This document shows positions 1-8,085 of a stretch of 64,000 bases of DNA, piece after piece. The notes beneath the pieces were generated by a model. It searched no databases. It was not told the origin of the DNA and was given only the letters and a program-made list of their open reading frames with translations. Position 1 is the stretch's first letter, and every line of letters starts with the position of its first letter. The DNA lies in the NCBI RefSeq assembly GCF_001667735.1, contig NZ_LZJN01000152.1:1-64000 (forward strand), read 5' to 3'. The translations under genes were made by a program, and so were the position numbers. The stretch is from Mycobacterium sp. E183. Its GTDB lineage: Bacteria > Actinomycetota > Actinomycetes > Mycobacteriales > Mycobacteriaceae.

Positions 1-66
1 CTTGTAGAGCAGGTCAGTACTGATGTTTCCCGACCCGACAATGGCCACACTCGCCTTAGCCGGCAT
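1..66 (-). CDS. hsaG: Acetaldehyde dehydrogenase HsaG (5' end only, cut by window edge)
   Basis: Only the first 22 codons are inside the window. The read begins [20 protein letters not shown], a Rossmann nucleotide-binding start with the GSGNI glycine turn of CoA-acylating acetaldehyde/propionaldehyde dehydrogenases. In cholesterol catabolism this enzyme takes the propionaldehyde released by the aldolase HsaF and makes propionyl-CoA. It lies 53 bp downstream of hsaE on the same strand, as in M. tuberculosis (Rv3536c then Rv3535c), so both probably share one transcript. The assignment rests on the N-terminus plus gene order. Confidence 0.85.
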   Translation of the reverse strand, partial: MPAKASVAIVGSGNISTDLLYK

Positions 67-119
67 CTGACGCTCCTTTTGCGAAGCTCGCTATTTAAGT
101 CCGACGACTTAATCCGAGA

Positions 120-905
120 CTATTCGAATGACAAATGAACAGATCCCAGGCCCGTGAAGTCGGCCACAAAATCGTCGCCGGCGTGCGCGTCGATCGCGCG
201 CATACACGAGCCCGGAAGTACCAAGTCGCCTTTGCGCAACCGCACGCCGAAGCCCTCCACCTTGCGGGCCAGCCAGGCCACCGCGGTGAGGGGGTTGCCG
301 AGCACCGCGTCGGTGCGGCCCTTGGCGACGACCTCACCGTTGCAGCTGAGGACCGCATCGATCCCTTTGATGTCGACGTCGCCCGGGGAGACGCGCGCCT
401 TGCCCAGCACGAAGCCCGCCGACGACGCGTTGTCGGCGATGGTGTCGCACAACTCGATCTTCCAGTCGGTGATCCGGGTGTCGATCAACTCGATCGACGG
501 GACCAGCGCCTCGGTGGCCGCCAGCACGTCGTCCTCCGTGCAGTCGGCTCCCGGCAGGTCGGCGTTGAGGATGAAGCCGACCTCCACCTCGACCCGGGGC
601 CACAGGTAGCGGCTCGCCTTAACCGGGGTGTCTTCGAACAATTGCATCTCGTCGAGCAAATGCCCGTAGTCCGGCTCGTCGACCCCCATCATCTGCTGGA
701 TCGCCTTCGACGACAGGCCGACCTTATGGCCCAACACGCGGGCTCCCTCGGCCACCCGCTGGCGGATGTTGATCAGCTGGATCTCATAGGCGTCGACGAC
801 GTCGATCTCCGGATGAGCGGCGGTCAGCGGAGCGATCGGTGAGCGGCTCCGCTCAGCCTGCGCCAGGTCGGCAGCGAGCTCGTCTCGTGTCGCAACACTG
901 AGCAT
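120..905 (-). CDS. hsaE: 2-hydroxypenta-2,4-dienoate hydratase HsaE
   Basis: 261 aa. Orthologue of Rv3536c by context and by sequence (MLSVATRDELAADLAQAERS start; FAH/hydratase fold with the DEPDYGHLLD and VEVEVGFIL stretches, then LIDTRITDWKIELCDTIADN). It hydrates the 2-hydroxy-hexa-2,4-dienoic acid released by HsaD to the 4-hydroxy-2-oxo acid cleaved by HsaF. The ATG at 905 is chosen because homologues begin here. The frame stays open for a long way upstream, antisense to kstD, but that stretch does not resemble the family. The gene is divergent from kstD, with a KstR operator in the 72-bp gap. Confidence 0.93.
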   Translation of the reverse strand: MLSVATRDELAADLAQAERSRSPIAPLTAAHPEIDVVDAYEIQLINIRQRVAEGARVLGHKVGLSSKAIQQMMGVDEPDYGHLLDEMQLFEDTPVKASRYLWPRVEVEVGFILNADLPGADCTEDDVLAATEALVPSIELIDTRITDWKIELCDTIADNASSAGFVLGKARVSPGDVDIKGIDAVLSCNGEVVAKGRTDAVLGNPLTAVAWLARKVEGFGVRLRKGDLVLPGSCMRAIDAHAGDDFVADFTGLGSVHLSFE

Positions 906-962
906 CTGCAGAAGTCCCCTCGTTCGTGTGACCGGCCCAGTAGCGCCCGGCCCGGGCAATTC

Positions 963-976
963 TATAACGTGTTCTA
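963..976. promoter_or_regulatory. KstR operator between hsaE and kstD
   Basis: The sequence TATAACGTGTTCTA fits the KstR consensus TNNAACNNGTTNNA at every fixed position. It ends one base before the kstD ATG at 978, so bound KstR would block the kstD start region. It lies 57 bp upstream of hsaE and may serve both directions. Confidence 0.88.
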
Positions 977-977
977 C

Positions 978-2660
978 ATGACAGCACAGGAGCTCGACGT
1001 CGTCGTGGTCGGCAGCGGCGGAGCCGGCATGGTAGCTGCGCTTACCGCCGCTCACCGGGGCCTCTCCACAGTAGTCATCGAGAAGGCTGCGCACTTCGGC
1101 GGCTCGACCGCCCGCTCGGGTGGGGGCGTCTGGATTCCCAACAACGAGGTGCTCAAGCGTGACGGCGTCCGGGACAACCCGGAGGCGGCCCGGACCTACC
1201 TGCACGGCATCGTCGGCAACGTCGTCGAGCCGGAACGCATCGACACGTACCTCGAGCGCGGACCCGAGATGCTCTCGTTCGTGCTGAAGCACACCCCGCT
1301 GAAGATGTGCTGGGTTCCGCGCTACTCCGACTACTACCCGGAGGCGCCGGGCGGTCGCGCCGAGGGACGTTCGATCGAGCCGAAGCCGTTCGACGCGCGC
1401 AAGCTGGGCGCCGACATGCCCGGGCTCGAGCCGGCATACGGCAAGGTGCCGCTCAACGTCGTTGTGATGCAACAGGATTACGTGCGGCTGAACCAGCTGA
1501 AGCGCCACCCTCGGGGTGTGCTGCGCAGCCTGAAGGTCGGCGCCCGCACGATGTGGGCGAAGGCGACCGGTAAGAACCTCGTCGGCATGGGCCGGGCGTT
1601 GATCGGCCCGCTGCGGATCGGGTTGCAGCAGGCCGGGGTCCCGGTGCTGCTCAACACCGCGCTCACCGACCTGTACGTCGAGGACGGCGTCGTGCGCGGA
1701 GTCTACGTTCGCGACACCGGCGCGTCGGAGTCGTCGGAGCCGCGGCTGATCCGGGCGCGGCGCGGGGTGATCCTCGCCTCCGGTGGTTTCGAGCACAACG
1801 AGCAGATGCGGGTGAAGTATCAGCGCGCGCCGATCACCACCGAGTGGACCGTCGGCGCCAAGGACAACACCGGTGATGGCATCGTCGCCGCCGAAAAGCT
1901 CGGCGCCGCACTCGAACTGATGGAAGACGCCTGGTGGGGCCCGACCGTGCCGCTGGTGGGCGCGCCGTGGTTCGCGTTGTCCGAGCGCAATTCGCCGGGA
2001 TCGATCATCGTCAACATGTCGGGCAAGCGGTTCATGAACGAGTCGATGCCCTACGTCGAGGCCTGCCACCACATGTATGGCGGAGAATTCGGCCAGGGCC
2101 CCGGGCCGGGCGAGAACATTCCGGCGTGGCTGGTGTTCGACCAGCAATACCGCGACCGCTACATCTTCGCGGGATTGCAGCCGGGACAACGCATTCCCCG
2201 CAAGTGGCTGGAGTCGGGGGTCATCATCTCCGCCGACACCCTCGAGGAGCTGGCGCAGAAGGCCGGCCTGCCGGTCGCGGACTTCACCGCGACGGTGGCG
2301 CGATTCAACGGCTTCGCCAGGTCCGGCGTCGACGAAGACTTCCACCGCGGCGAGAGCGCGTACGACCGCTACTACGGCGACCCGACGAACAAGCCGAATC
2401 CCAACCTGGGTGAGCTCGCCCACGCTCCGTACTATGCCGCCAAGATGGTGCCCGGTGACCTGGGCACCAAGGGCGGCGTCCGCACCGACGTCCACGGCCG
2501 TGCGCTGCGCGACGACGGCTCGATCATCGAAGGCCTTTACGCCGCAGGCAATGTCAGCGCCCCGGTGATGGGTCACACCTACCCGGGTCCGGGCGGGACC
2601 ATCGGCCCGGCGATGACGTTCGGCTACTTGGCCGCGCTGCACATTGCGGGGGAACGCTGA
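978..2660 (+). CDS. kstD: 3-ketosteroid delta1-dehydrogenase KstD
   Basis: 560 aa. FAD enzyme that introduces the C1-C2 double bond into 3-keto-4-ene steroids. Together with 9-alpha-hydroxylation by KshAB this opens ring B. The N-terminus has the dinucleotide-binding motif VVVGSGGAGM (about residues 8-17), followed by GGSTARSGGGVW. The C-terminal FAD/substrate part has YAAGNVSAPVMGHTYPGPGG near residue 520. Length and sequence match Rv3537. ATG at 978 is preferred over an in-frame GTG at 969, because the GTG lies inside the KstR operator and homologues start at MTxQE. The stop overlaps the next start by 1 bp, indicating translational coupling with the hydratase gene. Confidence 0.96.
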   Translation: MTAQELDVVVVGSGGAGMVAALTAAHRGLSTVVIEKAAHFGGSTARSGGGVWIPNNEVLKRDGVRDNPEAARTYLHGIVGNVVEPERIDTYLERGPEMLSFVLKHTPLKMCWVPRYSDYYPEAPGGRAEGRSIEPKPFDARKLGADMPGLEPAYGKVPLNVVVMQQDYVRLNQLKRHPRGVLRSLKVGARTMWAKATGKNLVGMGRALIGPLRIGLQQAGVPVLLNTALTDLYVEDGVVRGVYVRDTGASESSEPRLIRARRGVILASGGFEHNEQMRVKYQRAPITTEWTVGAKDNTGDGIVAAEKLGAALELMEDAWWGPTVPLVGAPWFALSERNSPGSIIVNMSGKRFMNESMPYVEACHHMYGGEFGQGPGPGENIPAWLVFDQQYRDRYIFAGLQPGQRIPRKWLESGVIISADTLEELAQKAGLPVADFTATVARFNGFARSGVDEDFHRGESAYDRYYGDPTNKPNPNLGELAHAPYYAAKMVPGDLGTKGGVRTDVHGRALRDDGSIIEGLYAAGNVSAPVMGHTYPGPGGTIGPAMTFGYLAALHIAGER

Positions 2661-3520
2661 TGCCCATCGATGTAGACGTCGCACTGGCCGCCGAGCTGGA
2701 CCCGATCGATTTCTCGTGGACGAGCAGCGACGTGCAGCTCTACCACTTGGCGTTGGGCGCCGGCAAGGATCCGATGGATCCACGCGAACTGCGTTACCTG
2801 GTTGACGACACACCGCAGGTGCTGCCGACGTTCGGCAACGTGGCGGCGTCCTTTCACATGACCAAACCGCCGATCGTGCAATTCCCCGGCATCGACATCG
2901 AGCTGGGCAAGGTGCTGCACGCCAGCGAGCGGGTGGAGGTGCCCGGCCCGCTGCCGCCGTCGGGTTCGGCCCGCGCCGTCACCCGGTTCACCGACATCTG
3001 GGACAAGGGCAAGGCCGCGGTGATCTGGAGTGAGACGACCGTCAGCGCGCCCGACGGCACGCTGCTGTGGACGCAGCGGCGGTCCATCTTCGCCCGCGGT
3101 GAGGGCGGATTCGGCGGCGAGCGTGGGCCGTCGACGTCGGACGCCGCGCCGGACCGGGCGCCCGACGTGGAGGTGGCGGTGCCGCTCCTGCCGCAGCAGG
3201 CGCTGCTCTACCGGCTGTGCGGCGACCGCAACCCGCTGCACTCCGACCCGGATTTCGCAGCGGCCAATGGCTTTTCGCAACCGATCCTGCACGGCCTGTG
3301 CACCTACGGCATGACGTGCAAGGCCATCGTCGACACGCTGCTGGACGGTGACGCCGGCGCGGTGGCCGCGTACGGCGCGCGCTTCGCCGGCGTGGCGTTC
3401 CCGGGCGAGACGCTGCGCGTCAACCTGTGGAAAGAGGACGGCCGTTTCGTGGCTAGCGTTGTCGCGCCTTCGCGCGACAACGCCGCGGTGCTCAGCGGCG
3501 TCGAGCTGGTCCCCGCGTAG
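2660..3520 (+). CDS. chsH3: MaoC-type steroid enoyl-CoA hydratase (Rv3538/ChsH3-like)
   Basis: 286 aa, a double hot-dog MaoC hydratase. The N-terminal half (about 1-130) is a degenerate hot-dog. The C-terminal half carries the hydratase 2 signature: RLCGDRNPLHSDPDFA (about residues 187-202), with the catalytic Asp and His, then GFSQPILHGLCTYG. It belongs to beta-oxidation of the cholesterol side chain, and its position directly after kstD matches Rv3538. Translation is coupled to kstD by a 1-bp TGATG overlap. The exact substrate in the side-chain cycles cannot be read from sequence. Confidence 0.9.
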   Translation: MPIDVDVALAAELDPIDFSWTSSDVQLYHLALGAGKDPMDPRELRYLVDDTPQVLPTFGNVAASFHMTKPPIVQFPGIDIELGKVLHASERVEVPGPLPPSGSARAVTRFTDIWDKGKAAVIWSETTVSAPDGTLLWTQRRSIFARGEGGFGGERGPSTSDAAPDRAPDVEVAVPLLPQQALLYRLCGDRNPLHSDPDFAAANGFSQPILHGLCTYGMTCKAIVDTLLDGDAGAVAAYGARFAGVAFPGETLRVNLWKEDGRFVASVVAPSRDNAAVLSGVELVPA

Positions 3521-3575
3521 CGGCTTTGCGCCGGGCGGACTACCGCTAGACGGCGCAATATGCTTTCGTCCTTTC

Positions 3576-5330
3576 ATGGTCGCTGAAGGGCAGTCGCCCG
3601 AGCCGCGTGCGGCCGACGAGCGAACCGCACTGCGGAGCATGCCGATATTCGCCGATATCGACGACGAACAACTCGACCTGCTCACGAAGACCGTAGGTCG
3701 CCAGCACGTTCTCGCCAACGAGTGGCTCTTTCACCTTGGGGACCCGTCGGACGCAATCTATGTAATCGCCTCGGGGCGATTCGCGGCCATCGGCATCGAC
3801 GGACAGGTGCTTCGTGAGATGGCGTCCGGTGACTCGATCGGAGACCTGGGCGTGATCACCGGCGCCGCTCGCTCGGCCGGAGTACGAGCCCTTCGGGACG
3901 GCGTCGTCTGGAGGATCGCCGCTGACGCGTTCAGCGAGGTGCTCGCCAAGGCGCCGCAATTGCAATCGGCGATGTTCCGAGCGATGGCGGTAATGCTTCG
4001 CGAGTCACGAGCCGCCACCGTCTCTCGCGGTCGGCGGGTCGTCGGCGTGGTGTCGACCGGGGATGCGGTTGCCATGCCGATCATCGAGGCGATCGCGACT
4101 CGGCTGAGATCGCACGGTCGGGCGGCCGTCGTCGCGCCGCCGGTCGAAACGACGGCGGCGGCCAATCATTACGGCGAGCTCGTCGAAGCGTTCAGCGAGA
4201 CCCTCGACCGCGTCGAGCGGAGCAACGATTGGGTGTTGCTGGTGGCCGACCGGGGCTCGGGCGACAGCTGGCGACGCTATGTCACCGCGCAGAGCGACCG
4301 AGTCGTGGTCCTTGCCGATCAAACCCATCCGCCGGCCACGCTCGAACCACCGGTGACGCAAGGGCCGGTCCACCTGGTCACTTGTGGCGTCGTGCCGGAC
4401 CCGAGCTGGTGGGATCTGCTGCAGCCCGTATCGCATCACCCCGCCGACGACGACGGAATCGGCGCGCTGGCCCGCAGAATCACCGGGCGCTCTATCGGTC
4501 TCGTGCTGGGGGGCGGGGGCGCGCGGGGCCTCGCGCATTACGGCGTCTACGAAGAGCTCACGCGGGCGGGCATCGTCATCGACCGGTTCGGCGGAACCAG
4601 TTCCGGTGCCCTCGCCGCCGCCACCTTCGCGTTGGGGCTGGACGCGCGGGATTGCACCGCGGCGGCGCGGAAGTACGTTGCCGAGACCAGGCCGGTCAGC
4701 GACTACACGATCCCTGCGATAGCCCTCACCCGAGGTCGCCGTGTCGACCGTCTGATAGAGGGATTCTTCGGCAGCACCACCCTGATCGAGCACCTGCCGA
4801 GGGAGTTCTTCTCCGTCTCCACCGACATCATCACGGGCGAACAGATCATCCATCGCCGTGGGCTGCTGTGGGTCGCCGTGCGCGCATCGATCTCGATACC
4901 CGGTCTCCTGCCGCCGGTGCAACATCGCGAGCGGCTGCTCGTGGACGGCGGATTGATGAACATCCTCCCGGCCGACGTGATGTGTGCCGACCCCGACGGC
5001 GAAGTGATATGCGTCGATCTGCGCACGACGTGGGTGCCGTCGAAGGGCTTTGGCCCGCTGCCGGCGAAGCTTCAGCCTCCCGCGTTCGTCCGGCGGCTCG
5101 TGACAGGCACGGATGCGGCCCTGCCTCCGCTGCAAGACACGTTGCTTCGCAGCGTCGAACTCGCGGCACCCAAGTGGAACCTGCGCGAGCTCCCCCGGGT
5201 CACGGCGATCATCGAGCCTGACGTCTCGGCGATCGGTCCACTGGACTTCAAAAACATCGACGCCGCCCTGCAAGCCGGGCGGAAAGCGGCCCGGGCCGCA
5301 CTCGAAGCGCAGCCGACGCTCGTTCGCTGA
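3576..5330 (+). CDS. Cyclic-nucleotide-binding patatin-like phospholipase (NTE/Rv2565 type)
   Basis: 584 aa. Three parts are visible. A cyclic nucleotide-binding domain covers about residues 20-135 (LFHLGDPSDAIYVIASGRF, then a cassette GDSIGDLGVITGAARSAGV that keeps the phosphate-binding Arg). A middle domain spans about 155-290. A patatin domain follows from about 305, with glycine-rich oxyanion loop LVLGGGGARG (about 309-318), nucleophile elbow GTSSG (about 340) and Asp motif DGG (about 456), giving an intact Ser-Asp dyad. It probably hydrolyses lipid acyl esters at the membrane under cNMP control. Relatives in M. tuberculosis are Rv2565 and Rv3239c. No such gene occupies this spot in H37Rv, where PPE63 sits between Rv3538 and Rv3540c. 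ATG 3576 is the first start in register with the domain. A cyclase gene follows 153 bp downstream. Confidence 0.88.
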   Translation: MVAEGQSPEPRAADERTALRSMPIFADIDDEQLDLLTKTVGRQHVLANEWLFHLGDPSDAIYVIASGRFAAIGIDGQVLREMASGDSIGDLGVITGAARSAGVRALRDGVVWRIAADAFSEVLAKAPQLQSAMFRAMAVMLRESRAATVSRGRRVVGVVSTGDAVAMPIIEAIATRLRSHGRAAVVAPPVETTAAANHYGELVEAFSETLDRVERSNDWVLLVADRGSGDSWRRYVTAQSDRVVVLADQTHPPATLEPPVTQGPVHLVTCGVVPDPSWWDLLQPVSHHPADDDGIGALARRITGRSIGLVLGGGGARGLAHYGVYEELTRAGIVIDRFGGTSSGALAAATFALGLDARDCTAAARKYVAETRPVSDYTIPAIALTRGRRVDRLIEGFFGSTTLIEHLPREFFSVSTDIITGEQIIHRRGLLWVAVRASISIPGLLPPVQHRERLLVDGGLMNILPADVMCADPDGEVICVDLRTTWVPSKGFGPLPAKLQPPAFVRRLVTGTDAALPPLQDTLLRSVELAAPKWNLRELPRVTAIIEPDVSAIGPLDFKNIDAALQAGRKAARAALEAQPTLVR

Positions 5331-5483
5331 GCGTCGGATACGATTACCCCTGCAGCTAACAGCTCAGCACGTTCAGATGGCAGACGCTTAGTGTGTGCAC
5401 AGAGTGGTCAGGGCGGGCGTGGCACTCAACGACGGGTCTCGCTCGCACACCCTGCCGTTCGAGTGCGGCGAGGTCGTTAAGCC

Positions 5484-6431
5484 ATGCGCCCCGATTGGTT
5501 GAACAAGCCGCTGGCCAATCTGGTCATGCACTTGAACGGCGGCGAGAAGCTCGTGCCGATCTTCGATCAACTATTCGTCGGCCGTCAGTGCGCGGGCATC
5601 GACGAAGCGCGCCGGCTGGTTATCCAGGACCCGAACATCTCCCGTAACCACCTCGAGATCCGTCTCGACGTCGTAACCGACCGGGCCTACCTCATCGACA
5701 CCAGCACCAACGGAACGTTGCTCAACGGCATGCCGCTGGAACGCGCCGTGCAGGTCCCCATCAAGCCCGACGACCAGATCTCGATCGGCGACGTCGTGCT
5801 GATCTTCCGATCGGACCGGTTCAATGCAGCGGGGTTGACCAACACCAGCCCGACCCTGACCCGGATCGCCGAGGAGACCATGGTGATGGTGGTCGGCGAT
5901 ATCACCAACTACTCGACGATCTCGGAGGTCACCGACAACCGGGTGATCGCCCAGAGCCTGAACTATCTGTGGCACGACCTCAACCAGGTGCTGCGCGCCC
6001 ACCGCGGCACGCTCAACCACTACGCCGGCGATGCGCTGTATGCCGTCTGGGAGCTGCGGACGATTCCAAAGGCCAATGAGCTCGCGATCGACTTCGCGCT
6101 CGCCGCGAACCGGAGGGTCGAGGAGCTCGGGCCCACCCTCCCCCTGCGGAGCCCGGACGGCTCGCCGATCCGCATGGGCTGGGGGGTGGTGCAGGGCCGG
6201 GCCGCGATCGCCGCGATGACGAGAACGGTCACGGCCGTGATTGGCGACGCGACCAACGTGGCGTTCCGGCTGGCCGGCATCGCCGGGCGGGCCGGGCGCC
6301 CGGCCGTGATGGTCAGCAGCCGCGTGCGCGATGCCGTTGAGCCGGAATATGTCTGGGGCCACTCGGAGCAGGTCGAGATCAAGGGCCGGCGCGGCATGGA
6401 GACCGTGTATTCGGTCGTCGCGCGTTCTTAG
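5484..6431 (+). CDS. FHA-domain class III nucleotide cyclase, non-canonical active site
   Basis: 315 aa. An FHA phosphothreonine-binding domain covers about residues 28-105 (LFVGRQ, DPNISRNHLEIR, STNGTLLNG). A class III cyclase homology domain covers about 130-300. Both metal-binding Asp positions are present (VVGDITNY, D139; YAGDALYAVW, about D183), as are the transition-state Asn and Arg (GDATNVAFRL). The usual substrate-specifying Lys lines up with His (LNHYAGD), and the partner Asp lines up with Val or Thr (TVTAVIGD). It may therefore be a weak, altered-specificity or inactive cyclase. The FHA domain implies control by a Ser/Thr kinase. The cNMP-binding patatin is directly upstream on the same strand. 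No transmembrane segment is seen. Confidence 0.86.
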   Translation: MRPDWLNKPLANLVMHLNGGEKLVPIFDQLFVGRQCAGIDEARRLVIQDPNISRNHLEIRLDVVTDRAYLIDTSTNGTLLNGMPLERAVQVPIKPDDQISIGDVVLIFRSDRFNAAGLTNTSPTLTRIAEETMVMVVGDITNYSTISEVTDNRVIAQSLNYLWHDLNQVLRAHRGTLNHYAGDALYAVWELRTIPKANELAIDFALAANRRVEELGPTLPLRSPDGSPIRMGWGVVQGRAAIAAMTRTVTAVIGDATNVAFRLAGIAGRAGRPAVMVSSRVRDAVEPEYVWGHSEQVEIKGRRGMETVYSVVARS

Positions 6432-6447
6432 CCGACTGCCGTCGAGT

Positions 6448-6507
6448 GTGCGGCAGGCCGCACAGTCGAACGCGAACGTGCGGCAGGCCGCACACTCGAA
6501 CGCGAAT
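6448..6507. terminator. Tandem 30-bp palindromic repeat, probable bidirectional terminator
   Basis: Two near-identical 30-bp units lie head to tail (6448-6477 and 6478-6507). Each contains GTGCGGCAGGCCGCAC, a 6-bp stem with a 4-base loop. They sit between the convergent cyclase gene (ends 6431) and ltp2 (ends 6515), where a two-way transcription stop is expected. There is no U-tract, which is normal for mycobacteria. Confidence 0.6.
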
Positions 6508-6514
6508 GGCAGCG

Positions 6515-7684
6515 TTAGCCGAGGATGAGGCCTGACGTGGGCACGCCGGTTCCCGCGGTGACGAGGACGTGCTCGACGTCGGGGACCGGGTTGACCGAGG
6601 TCCCGCGCAATTGCCGGACACCCTCCGCGATTCCGTTCATCCCGTGGATGTAGGCCTCACCGAGCTGGCCGCCGTGGGTATTGATCGGCAGCCGACCGCC
6701 CACCTCGACCGCGCCGTTGGCGATGAAGTCTTTGGCCTCGCCCTTGGCGCAGAATCCCAACTCCTCCAACTGAATCAGTGTGAACGGAGTGAAGTGGTCG
6801 TAGATCACGGCGGTCTGAATATCGTCCGGCTTCAGGCCCGATTGCTGCCAGAGCTGCTTGCCGACCACACCCATCTCGGGCAGGCCGAGTTCGGAGCGGT
6901 AGTAGCTCACCATGGTGTACTGGTCGGGGCTGGCGCCCTGGGCCGCCGCCTCGATGACGGCGGGCCGCTGCTTGAGGTCTCGCGCCCGCTCCACCGAGGT
7001 CACCACGAGGGCCACCGCGCCGTCGGTCTCCTGGCAGCAGTCCAGCAGCCGCAACGGCTCGGCGATCCACCGCGAATTCTGGTGGTCGTCAATGGTTATC
7101 GGCTTCTCGTAGAAGTACGCCTTCGGGTTCTTGGCCGCGTGCTTGCGGTCTGCGACCGAGATGGCGCCGAAGTCACGGCTGGTGGCACCGGACCAGTGCA
7201 TGTACCGCTGCGCGATCATGGCCACCTGCGCGGCCGGTGTCGAAAGGCCATGCGGATACGAGAAGGAGTTGTCGGCTGCCGTCGAATCGGCCTGTGCCCC
7301 AGGGGTCCCCGCGAGGCGACTTTGCACCTGACCGAAACGCTGGCCGGACCGTTCGTTGAACGCGCGGTAGGCCACCACGACGTCCGCCAGCCCGGTCGCG
7401 ACGGCCGCTGCTGCGTGTGCGACGGTCCCGCACGCCGCACCGCCGCCGTAACCCGTCTGCGCGAAGAATCTCAGGTCGCCGATGCCGGTCGCACGCGCCA
7501 CCGCGGTCTCGTTGTTGCTGTCCATCGTGAAGGTGGTGAGGCCGTCGACGTCCGACGGCTTGAGGCCCGCGTCGTCGAGCGCATCCAGAACCGCCTCGGC
7601 CGCCAGGCGCAGCTCGCTTCGGCCGGAATTCTTCGAGAAGTCGGTGGCACCGATGCCGACGATGGCGGCCTTACCCGACAACAT
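6515..7684 (-). CDS. ltp2: Steroid side-chain retro-aldolase Ltp2 (thiolase fold)
   Basis: 389 aa. Orthologue of Rv3540c, the lipid-transfer-protein-type thiolase that acts as an aldolase. With ChsH1-ChsH2 it hydrates and then cleaves the three-carbon side chain of pregnene-carboxyl-CoA, giving androstenedione and propionyl-CoA. The N-terminus is GKAAIVGIGATDFSKNSGRS. The thiolase core includes QTGYGGGAACGTVAHAAAAV, and the C-terminal half has NTHGGQLGEAYIHGMNG. It is the last gene of the cyp125-ltp2 operon, and its start overlaps the chsH1 stop by 1 bp (TAATG). Confidence 0.95.
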   Translation of the reverse strand: MLSGKAAIVGIGATDFSKNSGRSELRLAAEAVLDALDDAGLKPSDVDGLTTFTMDSNNETAVARATGIGDLRFFAQTGYGGGAACGTVAHAAAAVATGLADVVVAYRAFNERSGQRFGQVQSRLAGTPGAQADSTAADNSFSYPHGLSTPAAQVAMIAQRYMHWSGATSRDFGAISVADRKHAAKNPKAYFYEKPITIDDHQNSRWIAEPLRLLDCCQETDGAVALVVTSVERARDLKQRPAVIEAAAQGASPDQYTMVSYYRSELGLPEMGVVGKQLWQQSGLKPDDIQTAVIYDHFTPFTLIQLEELGFCAKGEAKDFIANGAVEVGGRLPINTHGGQLGEAYIHGMNGIAEGVRQLRGTSVNPVPDVEHVLVTAGTGVPTSGLILG

Positions 7685-8085
7685 TAAGCGTCCCCAATCG
7701 TGAGCGTGGCGGTCGCGATGACGTGGTCACCAAGGCTGTTGCGGCCGAACACCTTCACGGTGATCAACCCGTCTTCCACCGCGGTCACCTCACCTGAGAA
7801 GGTGATGGTGTCGTAGGCGTACCACGGCACGCCCAGCCGCAGACCGATCGACTTGATCATCGCGGTCGGCCCGGCCCAGTCGGTCAGGAAGCGCTGTACC
7901 AGCCCGGTGTCGGTGAGGATGTTGACGAAGATATCCTTCGATCCCTTGGCCTGGGCCAGATCCCGGTCGTGGTGCACGTCCTGAAAGTCGCGGGTGGCGA
8001 TGGCCGTCGAGATGATGAAGGTGGGCGTGCCTTCGATCTTGAGCTCGGGCAGCTTCGTACCCACTTCGACGACGGGCGCACTCAT
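7684..8085 (-). CDS. chsH1: ChsH1, small MaoC subunit of steroid enoyl-CoA hydratase
   Basis: 133 aa. Single hot-dog MaoC subunit (Rv3541c) that pairs with ChsH2. It carries the hydratase residues in ATRDFQDVHHDRDLAQAKGS (about 29-48) and the downstream ILTDTGLVQRFLTDW. The complex hydrates the delta-17(20) C3 side-chain CoA ester. ATG 8085 is chosen over upstream in-frame starts because it forms the 4-bp ATGA overlap with the chsH2 stop and matches the start of homologues (MSAPVVEVG). Confidence 0.94.
   Translation of the reverse strand: MSAPVVEVGTKLPELKIEGTPTFIISTAIATRDFQDVHHDRDLAQAKGSKDIFVNILTDTGLVQRFLTDWAGPTAMIKSIGLRLGVPWYAYDTITFSGEVTAVEDGLITVKVFGRNSLGDHVIATATLTIGDA

Noticed and set aside
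906-2813. Very long minus-strand open frame running upstream of hsaE across kstD
   Set aside because: It is antisense to clearly conserved kstD, its translation is Arg/Val/Gly-rich without family resemblance, and hsaE homology begins only at the ATG at 905. Such shadows are common in GC-rich DNA.
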